This document shows, piece after piece, positions 38,251 to 47,277 of a stretch of 64,000 nucleotides of DNA. Source of the DNA: Alteromonas hispanica (GTDB taxonomy: Bacteria; Pseudomonadota; Gammaproteobacteria; Enterobacterales; Alteromonadaceae); NCBI RefSeq assembly GCF_010500915.1, contig NZ_JAAAWP010000001.1, positions 434,001 to 498,000 on the forward strand, in the 5' to 3' direction. The notes beneath the pieces were generated by a model. It was given only the letters and a program-made list of their open reading frames with translations. It was not told the DNA's origin and did no database searches. Numbering within the stretch: the stretch's first letter is position 1; every line of letters begins with the position of its first letter. Position numbers and translations under genes: made by a program.

Positions 38251-38814
38251 TTACTTATCGAAAAGAATATCCATAACTTCTGCCAACTCGCCTTTACCAG
38301 CGCGAATTTCTTCTTCAGACAAGCCTGCAATTTCATGAGGAAATACCAACCATTCATCACTTTCGTTAACATAATAGTCTGGTACGATATCTGTGGTGTT
38401 ATTTTGCGGTTTGTACCACGGGCAGGCTATACGAATATCTTTCGGCATATTTAAACGCATAAGCTTGTTAATTTGCTTAATTAGCGCATCTACGCTGCGA
38501 CCAGAGTCGAAAACATCGTCAACTATCAAAAGTTTATCGCCAGCATTAGCGTTTTCTACCAGATAATGTAATCCGTGCACACGGATCTCTTTTGATTGCT
38601 GATTAATACCGTAATAAGACGATGTGCGCACCGCTATGTGGTCGGTAGAAGTGTCTTTGAACTCAAAGAATTCCTGCACTGCAATACCTATTGGTGCGCC
38701 ACCTCGCCAAATTCCTATGATGAAGTCTGGACGGAAGCCGTCTTCATATACCTTAGCGGCCAAGCGAAAGGAGTCCTGAAGTAACGATTGCGAGGTGATA
38801 AAATTCTTGTTCAT
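38251..38814 (-). CDS. Phosphoribosyltransferase (xanthine/hypoxanthine type)
   Basis: 187 residues with a type I PRTase fold: an N-terminal WRGGAPIG loop near 37-44 and the PRPP-binding motif LLIVDDVFDSGRSVD near 94-108. The hood region has PWYKPQNNTTDIVPDYYV and EWLVFPHE, resembling Gpt/Hpt-like purine PRTases. It would salvage a purine base to its nucleotide in the cytoplasm; base specificity is uncertain. It lies 89 bp downstream of the LolC/E gene on the same strand. Confidence 0.8.
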   Translation of the reverse strand: MNKNFITSQSLLQDSFRLAAKVYEDGFRPDFIIGIWRGGAPIGIAVQEFFEFKDTSTDHIAVRTSSYYGINQQSKEIRVHGLHYLVENANAGDKLLIVDDVFDSGRSVDALIKQINKLMRLNMPKDIRIACPWYKPQNNTTDIVPDYYVNESDEWLVFPHEIAGLSEEEIRAGKGELAEVMDILFDK

Positions 38815-38903
38815 AACGTCTCACTGGGCGAAATTTAAAAGACCGCGAGTATAGTGAACTTCACACCAATTTGCACGGAAAACTCATTAAATCATGCTGT
38901 TTA

Positions 38904-40349
38904 TCATTCGTTCTGCAGTGCCTGCGACGGCTGAATTTGCATCGCTTTATACGCAGGGTAAATACTCGCTGCAATGCACAGTAACATTGAAAACAAGGTA
39001 ATACTCGCAATTTGCGAAATATCCATTTCAATTGGTAAACCGCTGCCGTCTGCAGCAAGAGCAAGAGGAGAATTAACCAGCTCGAGTATGTTATTTAACT
39101 GACTAGTAACGAGACACCCAAGTATTAATCCTATTCCCGCGCCTTTTACGCCATTGAACAAGCCGTTTAGTATGAAAATGAGCATAATTGTTTTTGGCGT
39201 CATTCCTTGGGTTTGCAATACCGCAATGTCCCCTTGTTTCTCAGACACCACCATCACCAGGGCAGATATAATGTTAAACGCGGCAACGGCAATAATGAGC
39301 AGCAGCATTAGCATCATCATATTTTTTTCCATTTTTACTGCGTCAAACAAGGGCCCTTGTCTTTCTCGCCAGGTTTTGATGTGTGAGGCTCTTACACCAA
39401 GCTCTGCTTTTAGGGTATTTACGATGGCAAGGTAATTAAACGCGTCATTTAGAAACAGTCTCACCGACTCGCCCTTGGCTTTGGGGTCGCGCACGAGTCG
39501 ATTTACATCATCAATATTCATATACAGCACTTTGTCGTCCATCTGCGAGCCCATATCGAATATTCCCGAAACAGTCACCAAACGTTGACTAGGCATGCGA
39601 CCAAACGGAGTGTAAACGCTGGCACCAGCTACCATTACTCGCATTCTGTCGCCCACTCTCACATCGAGTTTAAGTGCCAATGCGCGCCCTACTATTACTC
39701 TAAAGCTACCAGACTCTAAATCAGAGAAGCGCCCCTGCTCCATGTTATTCGCCACCATAGTGTGCTGTTTCATGCCCAGGGGCTGGATACCGTGTAGTTG
39801 AACTCCCCTCAAATCTTTGCGCGACTGAACAACAGCTTCGGTTTCTCTGTAGGCCATTACGGCAAGAACCTCTTGCATGGGTGTCTTGCTGAGATAGCCA
39901 TTGATCAGGTCTAGCAACGATGGGGTTGAAGTATCAAAAATTTCGCCAGCGTCTGCGACTGGTTGCATGGGTGTCTCTGTTATGACTTCTTTGACGACTT
40001 GTGAACTATTTTGCGTGGGTGTCTCTGAAACGGGGTTTTCGCTTAACGTGGGTGTCTTTGTATTCGTCTTTGTATTCGCTTTCGCGGATGTGTGGGCTTG
40101 GGTGATGGTTTCGTTGATATCTGACTTGGCATCAGAAGTAATTTCAATATGGGGAACAATGCCTAGAATGCGCTGCTTTAATTGGCCTTCAAGGCCGTTC
40201 ATAACTGAAACAACAATAATTAGCGCCATTAGACCAAGGGCGATACCGGCTACCGAAAAGCGATTGATAAAAGATACAAAGCTAGTTTGATTCGCTTTTC
40301 TCGATTTGGCATAGCGATAAGCTATAGATGCTGAAAGAAGATAGGACAT
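38904..40349 (-). CDS. LolC/E-family lipoprotein-releasing ABC transporter permease with expanded linker
   Basis: 481 residues against about 400-415 for E. coli LolC/E. The N terminus (SFISFINRFSVAG-like stretch followed by IALGLMALIIVVSVMNG) contains the first helix; three further helices lie near 345-470, and the ILGIVPHIEI strand starts the periplasmic domain. The family extracts outer-membrane lipoproteins from the inner membrane with LolD ATPase. A segment of about 70 residues (near 75-165) is rich in Thr, Pro and Ser and carries four octamer repeats read as TPT/TPM. Neither lolD nor a second permease gene adjoins it, so those subunits are elsewhere. Confidence 0.85.
   Translation of the reverse strand: MSYLLSASIAYRYAKSRKANQTSFVSFINRFSVAGIALGLMALIIVVSVMNGLEGQLKQRILGIVPHIEITSDAKSDINETITQAHTSAKANTKTNTKTPTLSENPVSETPTQNSSQVVKEVITETPMQPVADAGEIFDTSTPSLLDLINGYLSKTPMQEVLAVMAYRETEAVVQSRKDLRGVQLHGIQPLGMKQHTMVANNMEQGRFSDLESGSFRVIVGRALALKLDVRVGDRMRVMVAGASVYTPFGRMPSQRLVTVSGIFDMGSQMDDKVLYMNIDDVNRLVRDPKAKGESVRLFLNDAFNYLAIVNTLKAELGVRASHIKTWRERQGPLFDAVKMEKNMMMLMLLLIIAVAAFNIISALVMVVSEKQGDIAVLQTQGMTPKTIMLIFILNGLFNGVKGAGIGLILGCLVTSQLNNILELVNSPLALAADGSGLPIEMDISQIASITLFSMLLCIAASIYPAYKAMQIQPSQALQNE
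39112..40057. repeat. AGACACCC repeat cluster inside the LolC/E gene
   Basis: Exact octamers at 39112 (plus) and 39879, 39969, 40017 and 40050 (minus). The last four fall within 180 bp in the extra linker, near residues 98, 109, 125 and 155 of the permease. The first is in a membrane-domain segment, read as GCLVT. Confidence 0.85.
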
Positions 40350-40627
40350 AGCGCCTTGTATTTAGAATAAATAGTAAAATCTCTCTCGCCACTGAACACA
40401 ACACAACTAACACGCAGCTTTTCAAGAAACAGCATAATCTTACTCACAAAACGGCAGAGATTGTCTAAGCTAACAAATGTTCGAGCTTTTTACAGCGCGT
40501 ATTACAGTACCTATTACATAACTATGCTAAATCAAAAAGCAAGATGACGAGATTCACCCAAAATAGTAAAGTGCGTATACTACGTGTAAGCTACTGGCTG
40601 CACAAGAATTAGTGGCAGAGGAATGAT

Positions 40628-41227
40628 GTGAGCACACTTAGTCTAGAAGAAAAAAAAGCCCAATTCGAAGAGTATTTTTCAATCGCTTCGAACATCAATG
40701 TTAACATTCGGCCTCTTGCCGAAGGTGAAAGTGTGCCCGCTGAAGATGCAATAGAAGACGCAATGCCTTACGCATTTCGTATCGCCAGCGAAATGGCCAC
40801 AATTGAAGCGCAAGCAATACGACCTCTTCGCAACCTCGGCGACCATGCTGAATCCCTCGCCGACTTTCTTAATCATCAGTCTAGAAAAATAGACCTTATG
40901 ATGTCGTTTGTTCTGCACCAGCAAGATGATCCGCAGCAGCGCTACCGCTCGGTAAAATTTGGCGGCGGAGGTGTTGTTGTCGAGTCTGACACATCATTAG
41001 AAGTAGGCGCACTTGCCGAGCTAAAATTGTTTTTAGATGCTGAAGCAGCGGCCATATTCTGTTACGGCGAAGTTATTACTTGCGAGCCCGTAGGAGATAG
41101 CTACCATATAGCGTTTATTTTTAGTGCCATTCGCGAGCAAGACCAGGAATTACTCGTGCGCGCTAGCCTGCACATTCAAACGCAGCAGCTTAGAAAGCGA
41201 GCAAAAGAGAAAAAATCTGGATCCTAA
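40628..41227 (+). CDS. PilZ-domain-like protein
   Basis: 199 residues from a GTG at 40628 behind GAGG. An N-terminal helical part (about 1-100) precedes a PilZ-like beta barrel (about 100-190) with QRYRSVKFGGGGVVVES. The c-di-GMP-binding RxxxR and D/NxSxxG motifs are only partly kept, so binding of the nucleotide is uncertain. This gene commonly sits before mfd in related genomes, as here (70 bp gap). No fixed role can be read from sequence. Confidence 0.7.
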   Translation: MSTLSLEEKKAQFEEYFSIASNINVNIRPLAEGESVPAEDAIEDAMPYAFRIASEMATIEAQAIRPLRNLGDHAESLADFLNHQSRKIDLMMSFVLHQQDDPQQRYRSVKFGGGGVVVESDTSLEVGALAELKLFLDAEAAAIFCYGEVITCEPVGDSYHIAFIFSAIREQDQELLVRASLHIQTQQLRKRAKEKKSGS

Positions 41228-41297
41228 ACGGCACCACTAGCAGTACTCATTGCCATCTTACATTGGTATAAATTGTATTAAACAGTTATAGGACGTC

Positions 41298-44200
41298 ATG
41301 ACAGCCACCTTATTATCACTGCCTCTTCCGGCGCAGAAGAAAGACGCATCGTCTCAGGATCATAAGCAATGGGGGCAATTACAAGGTAGCAGCACCGCGC
41401 TTTGTATTAGCCAAGCACAGGCCCAGTACAAGGGCCCAATAGTGCTTATTACCGCCGACACGCCGTCGGCAATGAAGCTAGAAAAAGAACTCGCTTTTTT
41501 TATGGCAAACAGGCCTTCGGCCAAAGACGTTCCTATTACGTTATTTCCTGATTGGGAAACTTTGCCCTACGACTCGTTCTCCCCTCATCAGGATATTGTT
41601 TCTCAGCGCCTAGAAACCCTGTTTCGTTTTACTCAGCAAGTAGACGGCATATTTATTGTTCCCGTTAACACGCTAATGCAGCGTCTTGCGCCAACGCATT
41701 ACCTTGCTAAATATTTGTTGATGCTGAATAAAGGCGACACGCTAGACCGCGACGAATTTAGACGCAACCTAGAGCAAGCAGGATACCTCCACGTCAGTCA
41801 GGTAATGAGTCACAGCGAATTTTCAGTTCGCGGTAGTATTATCGATCTTTTTCCAATGGGCAGCGATCAGCCGTTCAGAATAGATCTGTTTGATGATGAA
41901 ATAGACTCTATTCGATACTTCGATACCGAAACTCAGCGCTCCGGCGATGCGGTAAACAAAATTCGTTTGCTTCCCGCTCGTGAGTTTCCTACCGACAAAG
42001 AGGCAATAACGCTATTTCGGCAAAATTTCCTAGAAAGGTTTGACGCTAACAATGCCTCAGAGAGTATTTTCTCGCAGGTAAGTAAAGGCACAATGCCAAG
42101 TGGCGTAGAGTATTACTTACCGCTATTTTTTGAACAAACCGCAACCTTGTTCGATTATCTACATCCCAAAAGCTTGCTGCTGCTTCACGGCGATGTAAAA
42201 GACGCCAGCGAATTTTTCTGGGCCGATGTTAAAGAGCGCTACGAGCAGTACCGCTATAATTTAGCGCGTCCACTGCTGGCTCCTAACGAGCTTTTTCTAC
42301 CCATCGACGAACTGTTCGGCAATATCAAACGTTGGCCAAGAGCGTCACTTGCAAGCAGGGTGATTGAAGAAAAAGTAGGAAGCTTCAACTTACATTGCGA
42401 ACAAATAGATGACATTGCGATCAACTCGCAAAAAAAGGTTCCAGCAGAGCGTTTAATTGCCACGGTTAATGAAGCACAGAAAAAAGGTGCCAAAATACTG
42501 TTTTGTGCCGAAACGCAAGGAAGACGAGAAGGTTTATTAACGGTACTGGCCAAAGCAGGAATAAAGCCTAAAGCCGTTGATACGTTCAACGACTTTCTGT
42601 CTAGTCACGATACCATTGGCATTACTGTGGGCATGGTAGAGCATAGCTTTCGCTGGAAGAGTGAAGAAGGCGAACTGCTCTTTATCACTGAAACCGAGCT
42701 GCTAGGCCACAAGGTTAGCCAAAGACGCTTACGCGACAAACGCACCGCAACCGACGAAAGCTCCATCATCAGAAACTTGGCAGAGCTTTCTATTGGGCAA
42801 CCTGTAGTGCATTTAGATCATGGTGTAGGTCGCTACCTTGGCCTGCAAACGTTAGATGCTGGCGGTGTAACAACTGAATATCTGTGTATAGAGTATGCTA
42901 AGCAGTCGAAACTATATGTGCCTGTTGCGTCGCTGCATTTAATTTCTCGCTATACCGGTGGCGATGCCGACAGCGCACCGGTTAACTCATTAGGCTCAGA
43001 TGCTTGGTCTAGAGCTAAGCAAAAAGCCGCTGAAAAAGTTCGCGACGTCGCTGCCGAACTATTAGATGTATACGCTCGTCGTGCCGCCAAGCCCGGCTTT
43101 GCTTATCAAATCAACTGGGATGATTATCAAAAGTTTTCCGACAGTTTTCCTTTTGAAGAAACTCCCGATCAGGCGCAGGCAATTGCCGCAGTTATGCATG
43201 ACATGGGCAATCCGCTGGCTATGGATCGTCTCGTATGTGGCGATGTGGGCTTTGGCAAAACCGAAGTCGCAATGCGCGCCGCGTTCTTAGCCGCTAATCA
43301 CGGCAAGCAGGTGGCAATACTCGTACCCACTACGCTGCTCGCTCAGCAGCACTACGAGAACTTTAAAGATCGCTTTGCCGACTGGCCTTTTGAAATAGAA
43401 GTAATGAGCCGATTCGTAAGTGGAAAGGCTCAAAAAGACGTAGTTGAGCGCATTGGCGAGGGCAAAGTAGACATTGTAGTAGGAACCCACAAACTGCTGT
43501 CTAGCGATATAAAATACAAAGATTTGGGCTTGGTAATTATCGACGAAGAGCATCGCTTTGGTGTACGTCAAAAAGAAAAACTCAAATCACTCAGGGCCGA
43601 TGTAGATATTCTTACCCTTACCGCAACCCCTATTCCGCGCACGCTTAATATGGCGCTTTCTGGCATGCGAGATCTTTCCATTATCGCTACGCCACCGGCT
43701 AGGCGCCTGTCTATAAAAACCTTTGTTCAGCAGCGTAATAAGGCCACTATACGTGAAGCCATTATGCGTGAAATTTTGCGTGGTGGTCAGGTTTACTTCC
43801 TGCATAACGAAGTGGAAAGCATTGCTCGCACCGCAGAAGAAATAGCGGAAATAGTGCCAGAGGCTCGCATTGCCGTTGGCCATGGTCAAATGCGTGAACG
43901 CGACTTAGAAGGCGTGATGAGCGACTTTTATCACCAGCGTTATAACGTGTTAGTGTGTACCACTATTATTGAAACTGGTATTGATGTGCCAAGTGCAAAT
44001 ACCATTATTATGGACAGGGCCGATCATTTAGGCCTAGCGCAGCTGCATCAGTTGCGCGGGCGTGTGGGTCGCTCTCACCACCAAGCCTACGCATACTTGC
44101 TAACGCCCCACCCTAAACGCATGACCAAAGACGCCGGCAAGCGTTTAGATGCCATTGCTCAGTTAGAAGATTTAGGCGCTGGTTTTGCGCTTGCTACCCA

Positions 44201-44801
44201 CGACTTAGAAATTCGTGGTGCCGGTGAACTGCTTGGCGACGATCAGTCTGGTCAAATCGCCAGCATCGGTTTTAGTCTTTATATGGACATGCTGGATAAA
44301 GCAGTAAACGCGCTCAAAGATGGCAGAGAGCCATCGCTAGACGATGCTATGTCTGGGCACACAGAAGTAGAGCTTCGCATACCGGCCCTTCTGCCTGAAG
44401 ATTATATTGCCGATGTGAACACCCGTTTATCGCTATACAAACGCTTAGCAAGCTGCGCAACGCAAGACGATATCGATGAGTTTCAGGTAGAATGTATTGA
44501 CCGTTTTGGGCTGTTGCCAGAGCCTGCTAAAAACCTTATCGATGTAGCGGAAATTAAGATAAGAGCGGCGGCCATAGGTATTCTCAAAGTAGACTTGTCG
44601 GCGCAAGGCGGTACCATGGAATTTAAAGAAAATACCACGGTTAACCCTGCTTACATTATTAAACAGGTTCAAACTAAACCGAATACCTTTAAATTTGAGG
44701 GAAGTCAAAAACTTCGCTTAGTGAAGAAAACCGAAACAGCTAAGGAGCGCATTGCGTTTATTAGCGATATCATTGCCGATTTTGCAAAGGAGTCGCGATA
44801 A
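41298..44801 (+). CDS. mfd: Transcription-repair coupling factor Mfd
   Basis: 1167 residues, near the usual 1150. The UvrB-homology N-terminal region (about 20-340), the CarD-like RNA polymerase interaction domain with VHLDHGVGRYLGLQ (near 500), and the RecG-like translocase follow in order: Walker A CGDVGFGKTE near 648, DEEH near 749, motif VI-type QLRGRVGRS later. A C-terminal TRCF domain ends it. It removes stalled RNA polymerase and recruits UvrA to lesions. The stop codon lies next to the csiV start, indicating coupling. Confidence 0.97.
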   Translation: MTATLLSLPLPAQKKDASSQDHKQWGQLQGSSTALCISQAQAQYKGPIVLITADTPSAMKLEKELAFFMANRPSAKDVPITLFPDWETLPYDSFSPHQDIVSQRLETLFRFTQQVDGIFIVPVNTLMQRLAPTHYLAKYLLMLNKGDTLDRDEFRRNLEQAGYLHVSQVMSHSEFSVRGSIIDLFPMGSDQPFRIDLFDDEIDSIRYFDTETQRSGDAVNKIRLLPAREFPTDKEAITLFRQNFLERFDANNASESIFSQVSKGTMPSGVEYYLPLFFEQTATLFDYLHPKSLLLLHGDVKDASEFFWADVKERYEQYRYNLARPLLAPNELFLPIDELFGNIKRWPRASLASRVIEEKVGSFNLHCEQIDDIAINSQKKVPAERLIATVNEAQKKGAKILFCAETQGRREGLLTVLAKAGIKPKAVDTFNDFLSSHDTIGITVGMVEHSFRWKSEEGELLFITETELLGHKVSQRRLRDKRTATDESSIIRNLAELSIGQPVVHLDHGVGRYLGLQTLDAGGVTTEYLCIEYAKQSKLYVPVASLHLISRYTGGDADSAPVNSLGSDAWSRAKQKAAEKVRDVAAELLDVYARRAAKPGFAYQINWDDYQKFSDSFPFEETPDQAQAIAAVMHDMGNPLAMDRLVCGDVGFGKTEVAMRAAFLAANHGKQVAILVPTTLLAQQHYENFKDRFADWPFEIEVMSRFVSGKAQKDVVERIGEGKVDIVVGTHKLLSSDIKYKDLGLVIIDEEHRFGVRQKEKLKSLRADVDILTLTATPIPRTLNMALSGMRDLSIIATPPARRLSIKTFVQQRNKATIREAIMREILRGGQVYFLHNEVESIARTAEEIAEIVPEARIAVGHGQMRERDLEGVMSDFYHQRYNVLVCTTIIETGIDVPSANTIIMDRADHLGLAQLHQLRGRVGRSHHQAYAYLLTPHPKRMTKDAGKRLDAIAQLEDLGAGFALATHDLEIRGAGELLGDDQSGQIASIGFSLYMDMLDKAVNALKDGREPSLDDAMSGHTEVELRIPALLPEDYIADVNTRLSLYKRLASCATQDDIDEFQVECIDRFGLLPEPAKNLIDVAEIKIRAAAIGILKVDLSAQGGTMEFKENTTVNPAYIIKQVQTKPNTFKFEGSQKLRLVKKTETAKERIAFISDIIADFAKESR

Positions 44802-44802
44802 C

Positions 44803-46632
44803 ATGACGTTATTTCGCTGGTGCACACTTACTGCGGTATTGGCCGCAGTTGCTACCACGCCATCTCATGCTAATGAAGACTGGTGGTTTGATGTGGAGGT
44901 GGTGGCCTTTAAGCGCAACACCGCACTCACTCAACTTGAAGAACAGTTTAATCTGGCTGATTCCTTCGACACGCCAGCCACCGAGGTAGATGTTATCAGC
45001 GCTGTGGTTATGCCAGACATTAGCCTGATAAAACAAAATTTGGCCACATGCGATGCCGAGGGCAAGCCGCAGAGCGAATCGCCGCTCTCGTGGCCTGAAT
45101 ATCCGGCGTTGACTGTACCTAAACACGATCAAGACTTCTTGGCGCTGCCAGTTTCTATTGCCCAAAGCGGAAAAAAAGCCCAGAGCGAAACAAAAGCCCA
45201 GAGTGAAGAAAGAACCCTGATAGATAGCACTGCCCAGAGCGACACAACTGCCCAGAGCGGTATAAGTACCCAGAGCGGTATAACTGCCCAGAGCGATATA
45301 AATAACCAGAGCGATGCAGCAACAAGCTCAGAACAAAACCTAGTAGAAAACCCAGTAGAGAACGCATTATCTTCCCCTGCGTTAGACTCGCTACAGCCGA
45401 ACTCTACATTAGCATCTGCAGATATAACGAGTATCGATGATATCAATGGTGTAGCTGCTACAAATTCAGATTACGATTTATCTGCCGCTGAACCAGCACC
45501 AACGCCGCAAACAATAGCATCTTATTGGGCATCATTTTTTGGTGTCGATTCGCTGCCAGCCGTTACTACGCCAGCATTTACCTATTGCGAAATGTCAAAG
45601 CCTTGGCTGAGCGTAAAAGCACAAGCAAATGGATACCAATGGCAAGAGCACATGGCAGACAATCGTTTGCCAGCCCCTAAACAGTTACCTGTTGTTATAG
45701 AAGGCAACGATTGGCCGTTAAGTGCGTCGTCCCATTTACTTTCAAGCGACATACATGAGCTAACGTCTATTTCACGACAAATTCGTTCTAACCGAGCCCT
45801 AGAGCGACTGCTTCATGTTGCATGGCGTCAGCCGGTTAATTTCGGTAAGAACAATGCGTTTAACGTCCGGCTATTTGGCGGTACCAACTATGCTGATCAG
45901 TTTAATGTTGACGGCAATGAAGTAGAGCCGAGTTCAGCGCAAAGTACGTTCATGCTTGATGATAACGCTTCGCAGAATTCTCAAGGCTTTTTACAGAACG
46001 AGGCGGCACGAAACGCAGCATCTAACCTTGTATCAAGCTCAGAGCCGAACTTATATTCAGGCTCACCCTCCAACACGTCAACAAGCGCAGCATCAAGTTC
46101 AGCATCTAGTCTTTACAACACCAACAATGATTTTTTTGCTCAGTTAGACGCGAAACTGCAAGCACCTTCACCCATTACGTTTAACGAATTACAGTCATTA
46201 AACCGCGAAGACAATGGTGAAGTATCAAGTACTGAAAATGGCAACAACGAACAGACGCCTATATGGGAAATTGACGGTCGCATGAAGGTGTTTTTGAAAT
46301 ACATAAACCGCGTGCCCTATCTGCATATCGACAGCGAATTATTTTATCGTCACCCTGTGCCTGAAACGTTTTTAAGCGCAGGCATTAATACACCTACCAA
46401 TGCAGAAGGGAACACACAAGAGAATACGCAAGAGAATACACAAGAGAATACGCAAGAGAACACAGAGCTAACGCCTAATGAACCTCAGCAGTTAGCTTAT
46501 CAACTTGTGTCAATCCCACTGGCCGAGCAACGCAGGGTGATTAGTGAACAGCTGCATTATTTCGACCATCCATTGTTTGGCTTTATCGTGCAAATTCGCC
46601 GATACAAACGCCCCATTGCAGAAGATACATAA
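44803..46632 (+). CDS. csiV: CsiV-family periplasmic protein with repeat-rich regions
   Basis: 609 residues from the ATG at 44803, which has AAAGGAG upstream; the frame extends back to 44752 inside mfd. A signal peptide ends at PSHA, followed directly by EDWWFDVEVVAFKRN, the start of the CsiV family. The C-terminal part (RRVISEQLHYFDHPLFGFIVQI) is also typical. CsiV is known as an inner-membrane/periplasmic partner of LpoA-like control of penicillin-binding protein in vibrios. Compared with the roughly 260-residue vibrio protein this one is more than twice as long because of low-complexity inserts, including an AQSxxx repeat and an NTQE repeat. Confidence 0.8.
   Translation: MTLFRWCTLTAVLAAVATTPSHANEDWWFDVEVVAFKRNTALTQLEEQFNLADSFDTPATEVDVISAVVMPDISLIKQNLATCDAEGKPQSESPLSWPEYPALTVPKHDQDFLALPVSIAQSGKKAQSETKAQSEERTLIDSTAQSDTTAQSGISTQSGITAQSDINNQSDAATSSEQNLVENPVENALSSPALDSLQPNSTLASADITSIDDINGVAATNSDYDLSAAEPAPTPQTIASYWASFFGVDSLPAVTTPAFTYCEMSKPWLSVKAQANGYQWQEHMADNRLPAPKQLPVVIEGNDWPLSASSHLLSSDIHELTSISRQIRSNRALERLLHVAWRQPVNFGKNNAFNVRLFGGTNYADQFNVDGNEVEPSSAQSTFMLDDNASQNSQGFLQNEAARNAASNLVSSSEPNLYSGSPSNTSTSAASSSASSLYNTNNDFFAQLDAKLQAPSPITFNELQSLNREDNGEVSSTENGNNEQTPIWEIDGRMKVFLKYINRVPYLHIDSELFYRHPVPETFLSAGINTPTNAEGNTQENTQENTQENTQENTELTPNEPQQLAYQLVSIPLAEQRRVISEQLHYFDHPLFGFIVQIRRYKRPIAEDT
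45160..45320. repeat. In-frame GCCCAGAGC repeat in csiV
   Basis: About eight imperfect units built on GCCCAGAGCG plus 6-9 variable bases, read as AQSG/AQSD with Thr/Ile fillers. Units are multiples of three, so the copy number could vary without frameshift. Confidence 0.85.
46411..46464. repeat. 12-bp tandem repeat in csiV
   Basis: Four units of AAYACRCAAGAG plus a partial fifth, read as NTQE repeated. It is a clean slipped-strand candidate that would change length by four residues per unit. Confidence 0.88.
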
Positions 46633-46650
46633 GATTAGGAAGCTGGTTTC

Positions 46651-47166
46651 ATGAAAATTTATACCCGTACAGGCGATAAAGGCAGTACTCAGATATATGC
46701 AGACAAAGCAGTACGAGTAGACAAGGATGATTTAGTAGTACAAAGCTATGGTGATATTGACGAGTTAAATAGCCAAATTGGGCTATTAGCGTCATTAGTT
46801 GCCACTCATCATCATGAGTATTTGCACACTATACAGCGTAATTTGTTTCAAGCAGGATTTGCCATATCGGCAAGCTCTACCCTAAAAGATAGTGATATTG
46901 AACGACTAGAAAATCTCATTGACGAGTTAACTAATAAAATGCCGCCTAATACCTCATTTGTACTGCCAGGCGGCTGCAAACAAGCGGCGCAAGCCCATGT
47001 ATGTCGTGCGGTATGCCGCAGAGCAGAGCGCGCAGTAATTAGTTTGGCCAAGCACTACGAAGTACCAGACGTCGTGCACGCCTACCTTAATCGATTAAGT
47101 GATTTCCTTTTCACCTTTGCCCGCTTTTTAAATATCGAAGCCGGCATAGAAGAAGTTACCGTATAA
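46651..47166 (+). CDS. Cob(I)yrinic acid a,c-diamide adenosyltransferase, PduO type
   Basis: 171 residues. The ATP-binding TRTGDKGST is at the N terminus, with helical core LNSQIGLL and the RAVCRRAERAV segment near 113-123, and a C-terminal LNRLSDFLFTFARFLN. The enzyme makes adenosylcobalamin from cobalamin and ATP in the cytoplasm. It starts 18 bp after csiV and is followed by the Fur-box region, so it is not obviously co-regulated with the TonB receptor, though a cobalamin link is possible. Confidence 0.92.
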   Translation: MKIYTRTGDKGSTQIYADKAVRVDKDDLVVQSYGDIDELNSQIGLLASLVATHHHEYLHTIQRNLFQAGFAISASSTLKDSDIERLENLIDELTNKMPPNTSFVLPGGCKQAAQAHVCRAVCRRAERAVISLAKHYEVPDVVHAYLNRLSDFLFTFARFLNIEAGIEEVTV

Positions 47167-47227
47167 AATAGAGTAACTAAAATACGTTAAGCATTGCTTG
47201 AGGCTATTTTTCTATTTACTTTTAAAT

Positions 47228-47246
47228 GAAAATAATTATCATCTAC
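47228..47246. promoter_or_regulatory. Fur-box-like operator
   Basis: GAAAATAATTATCATCTAC matches the 19-bp Fur consensus (GATAATGATAATCATTATC) at about 13 positions. It is 31 bp before the TonB-receptor start, where iron-dependent repression would be expected. Confidence 0.6.
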
Positions 47247-47277
47247 ATTCTAAATCAAACTCAATCGATTAAGATGT

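Noticed and set aside
38134..38454. 106-codon ORF with YLERN-type repeats
   Set aside because: It is produced by the 15-bp tandem repeat and then runs antisense through the phosphoribosyltransferase gene.
13159..40057. Octamer copies as a CRISPR array, Chi or KOPS sites
   Set aside because: Spacing is irregular and copies are dispersed, which excludes CRISPR; the sequence differs from Chi and KOPS and shows no strand bias (15 versus 12).
45129..45446. Antisense ORFs across the csiV repeats
   Set aside because: Repetitive translations of the complementary strand of the AQS repeat; no independent support.
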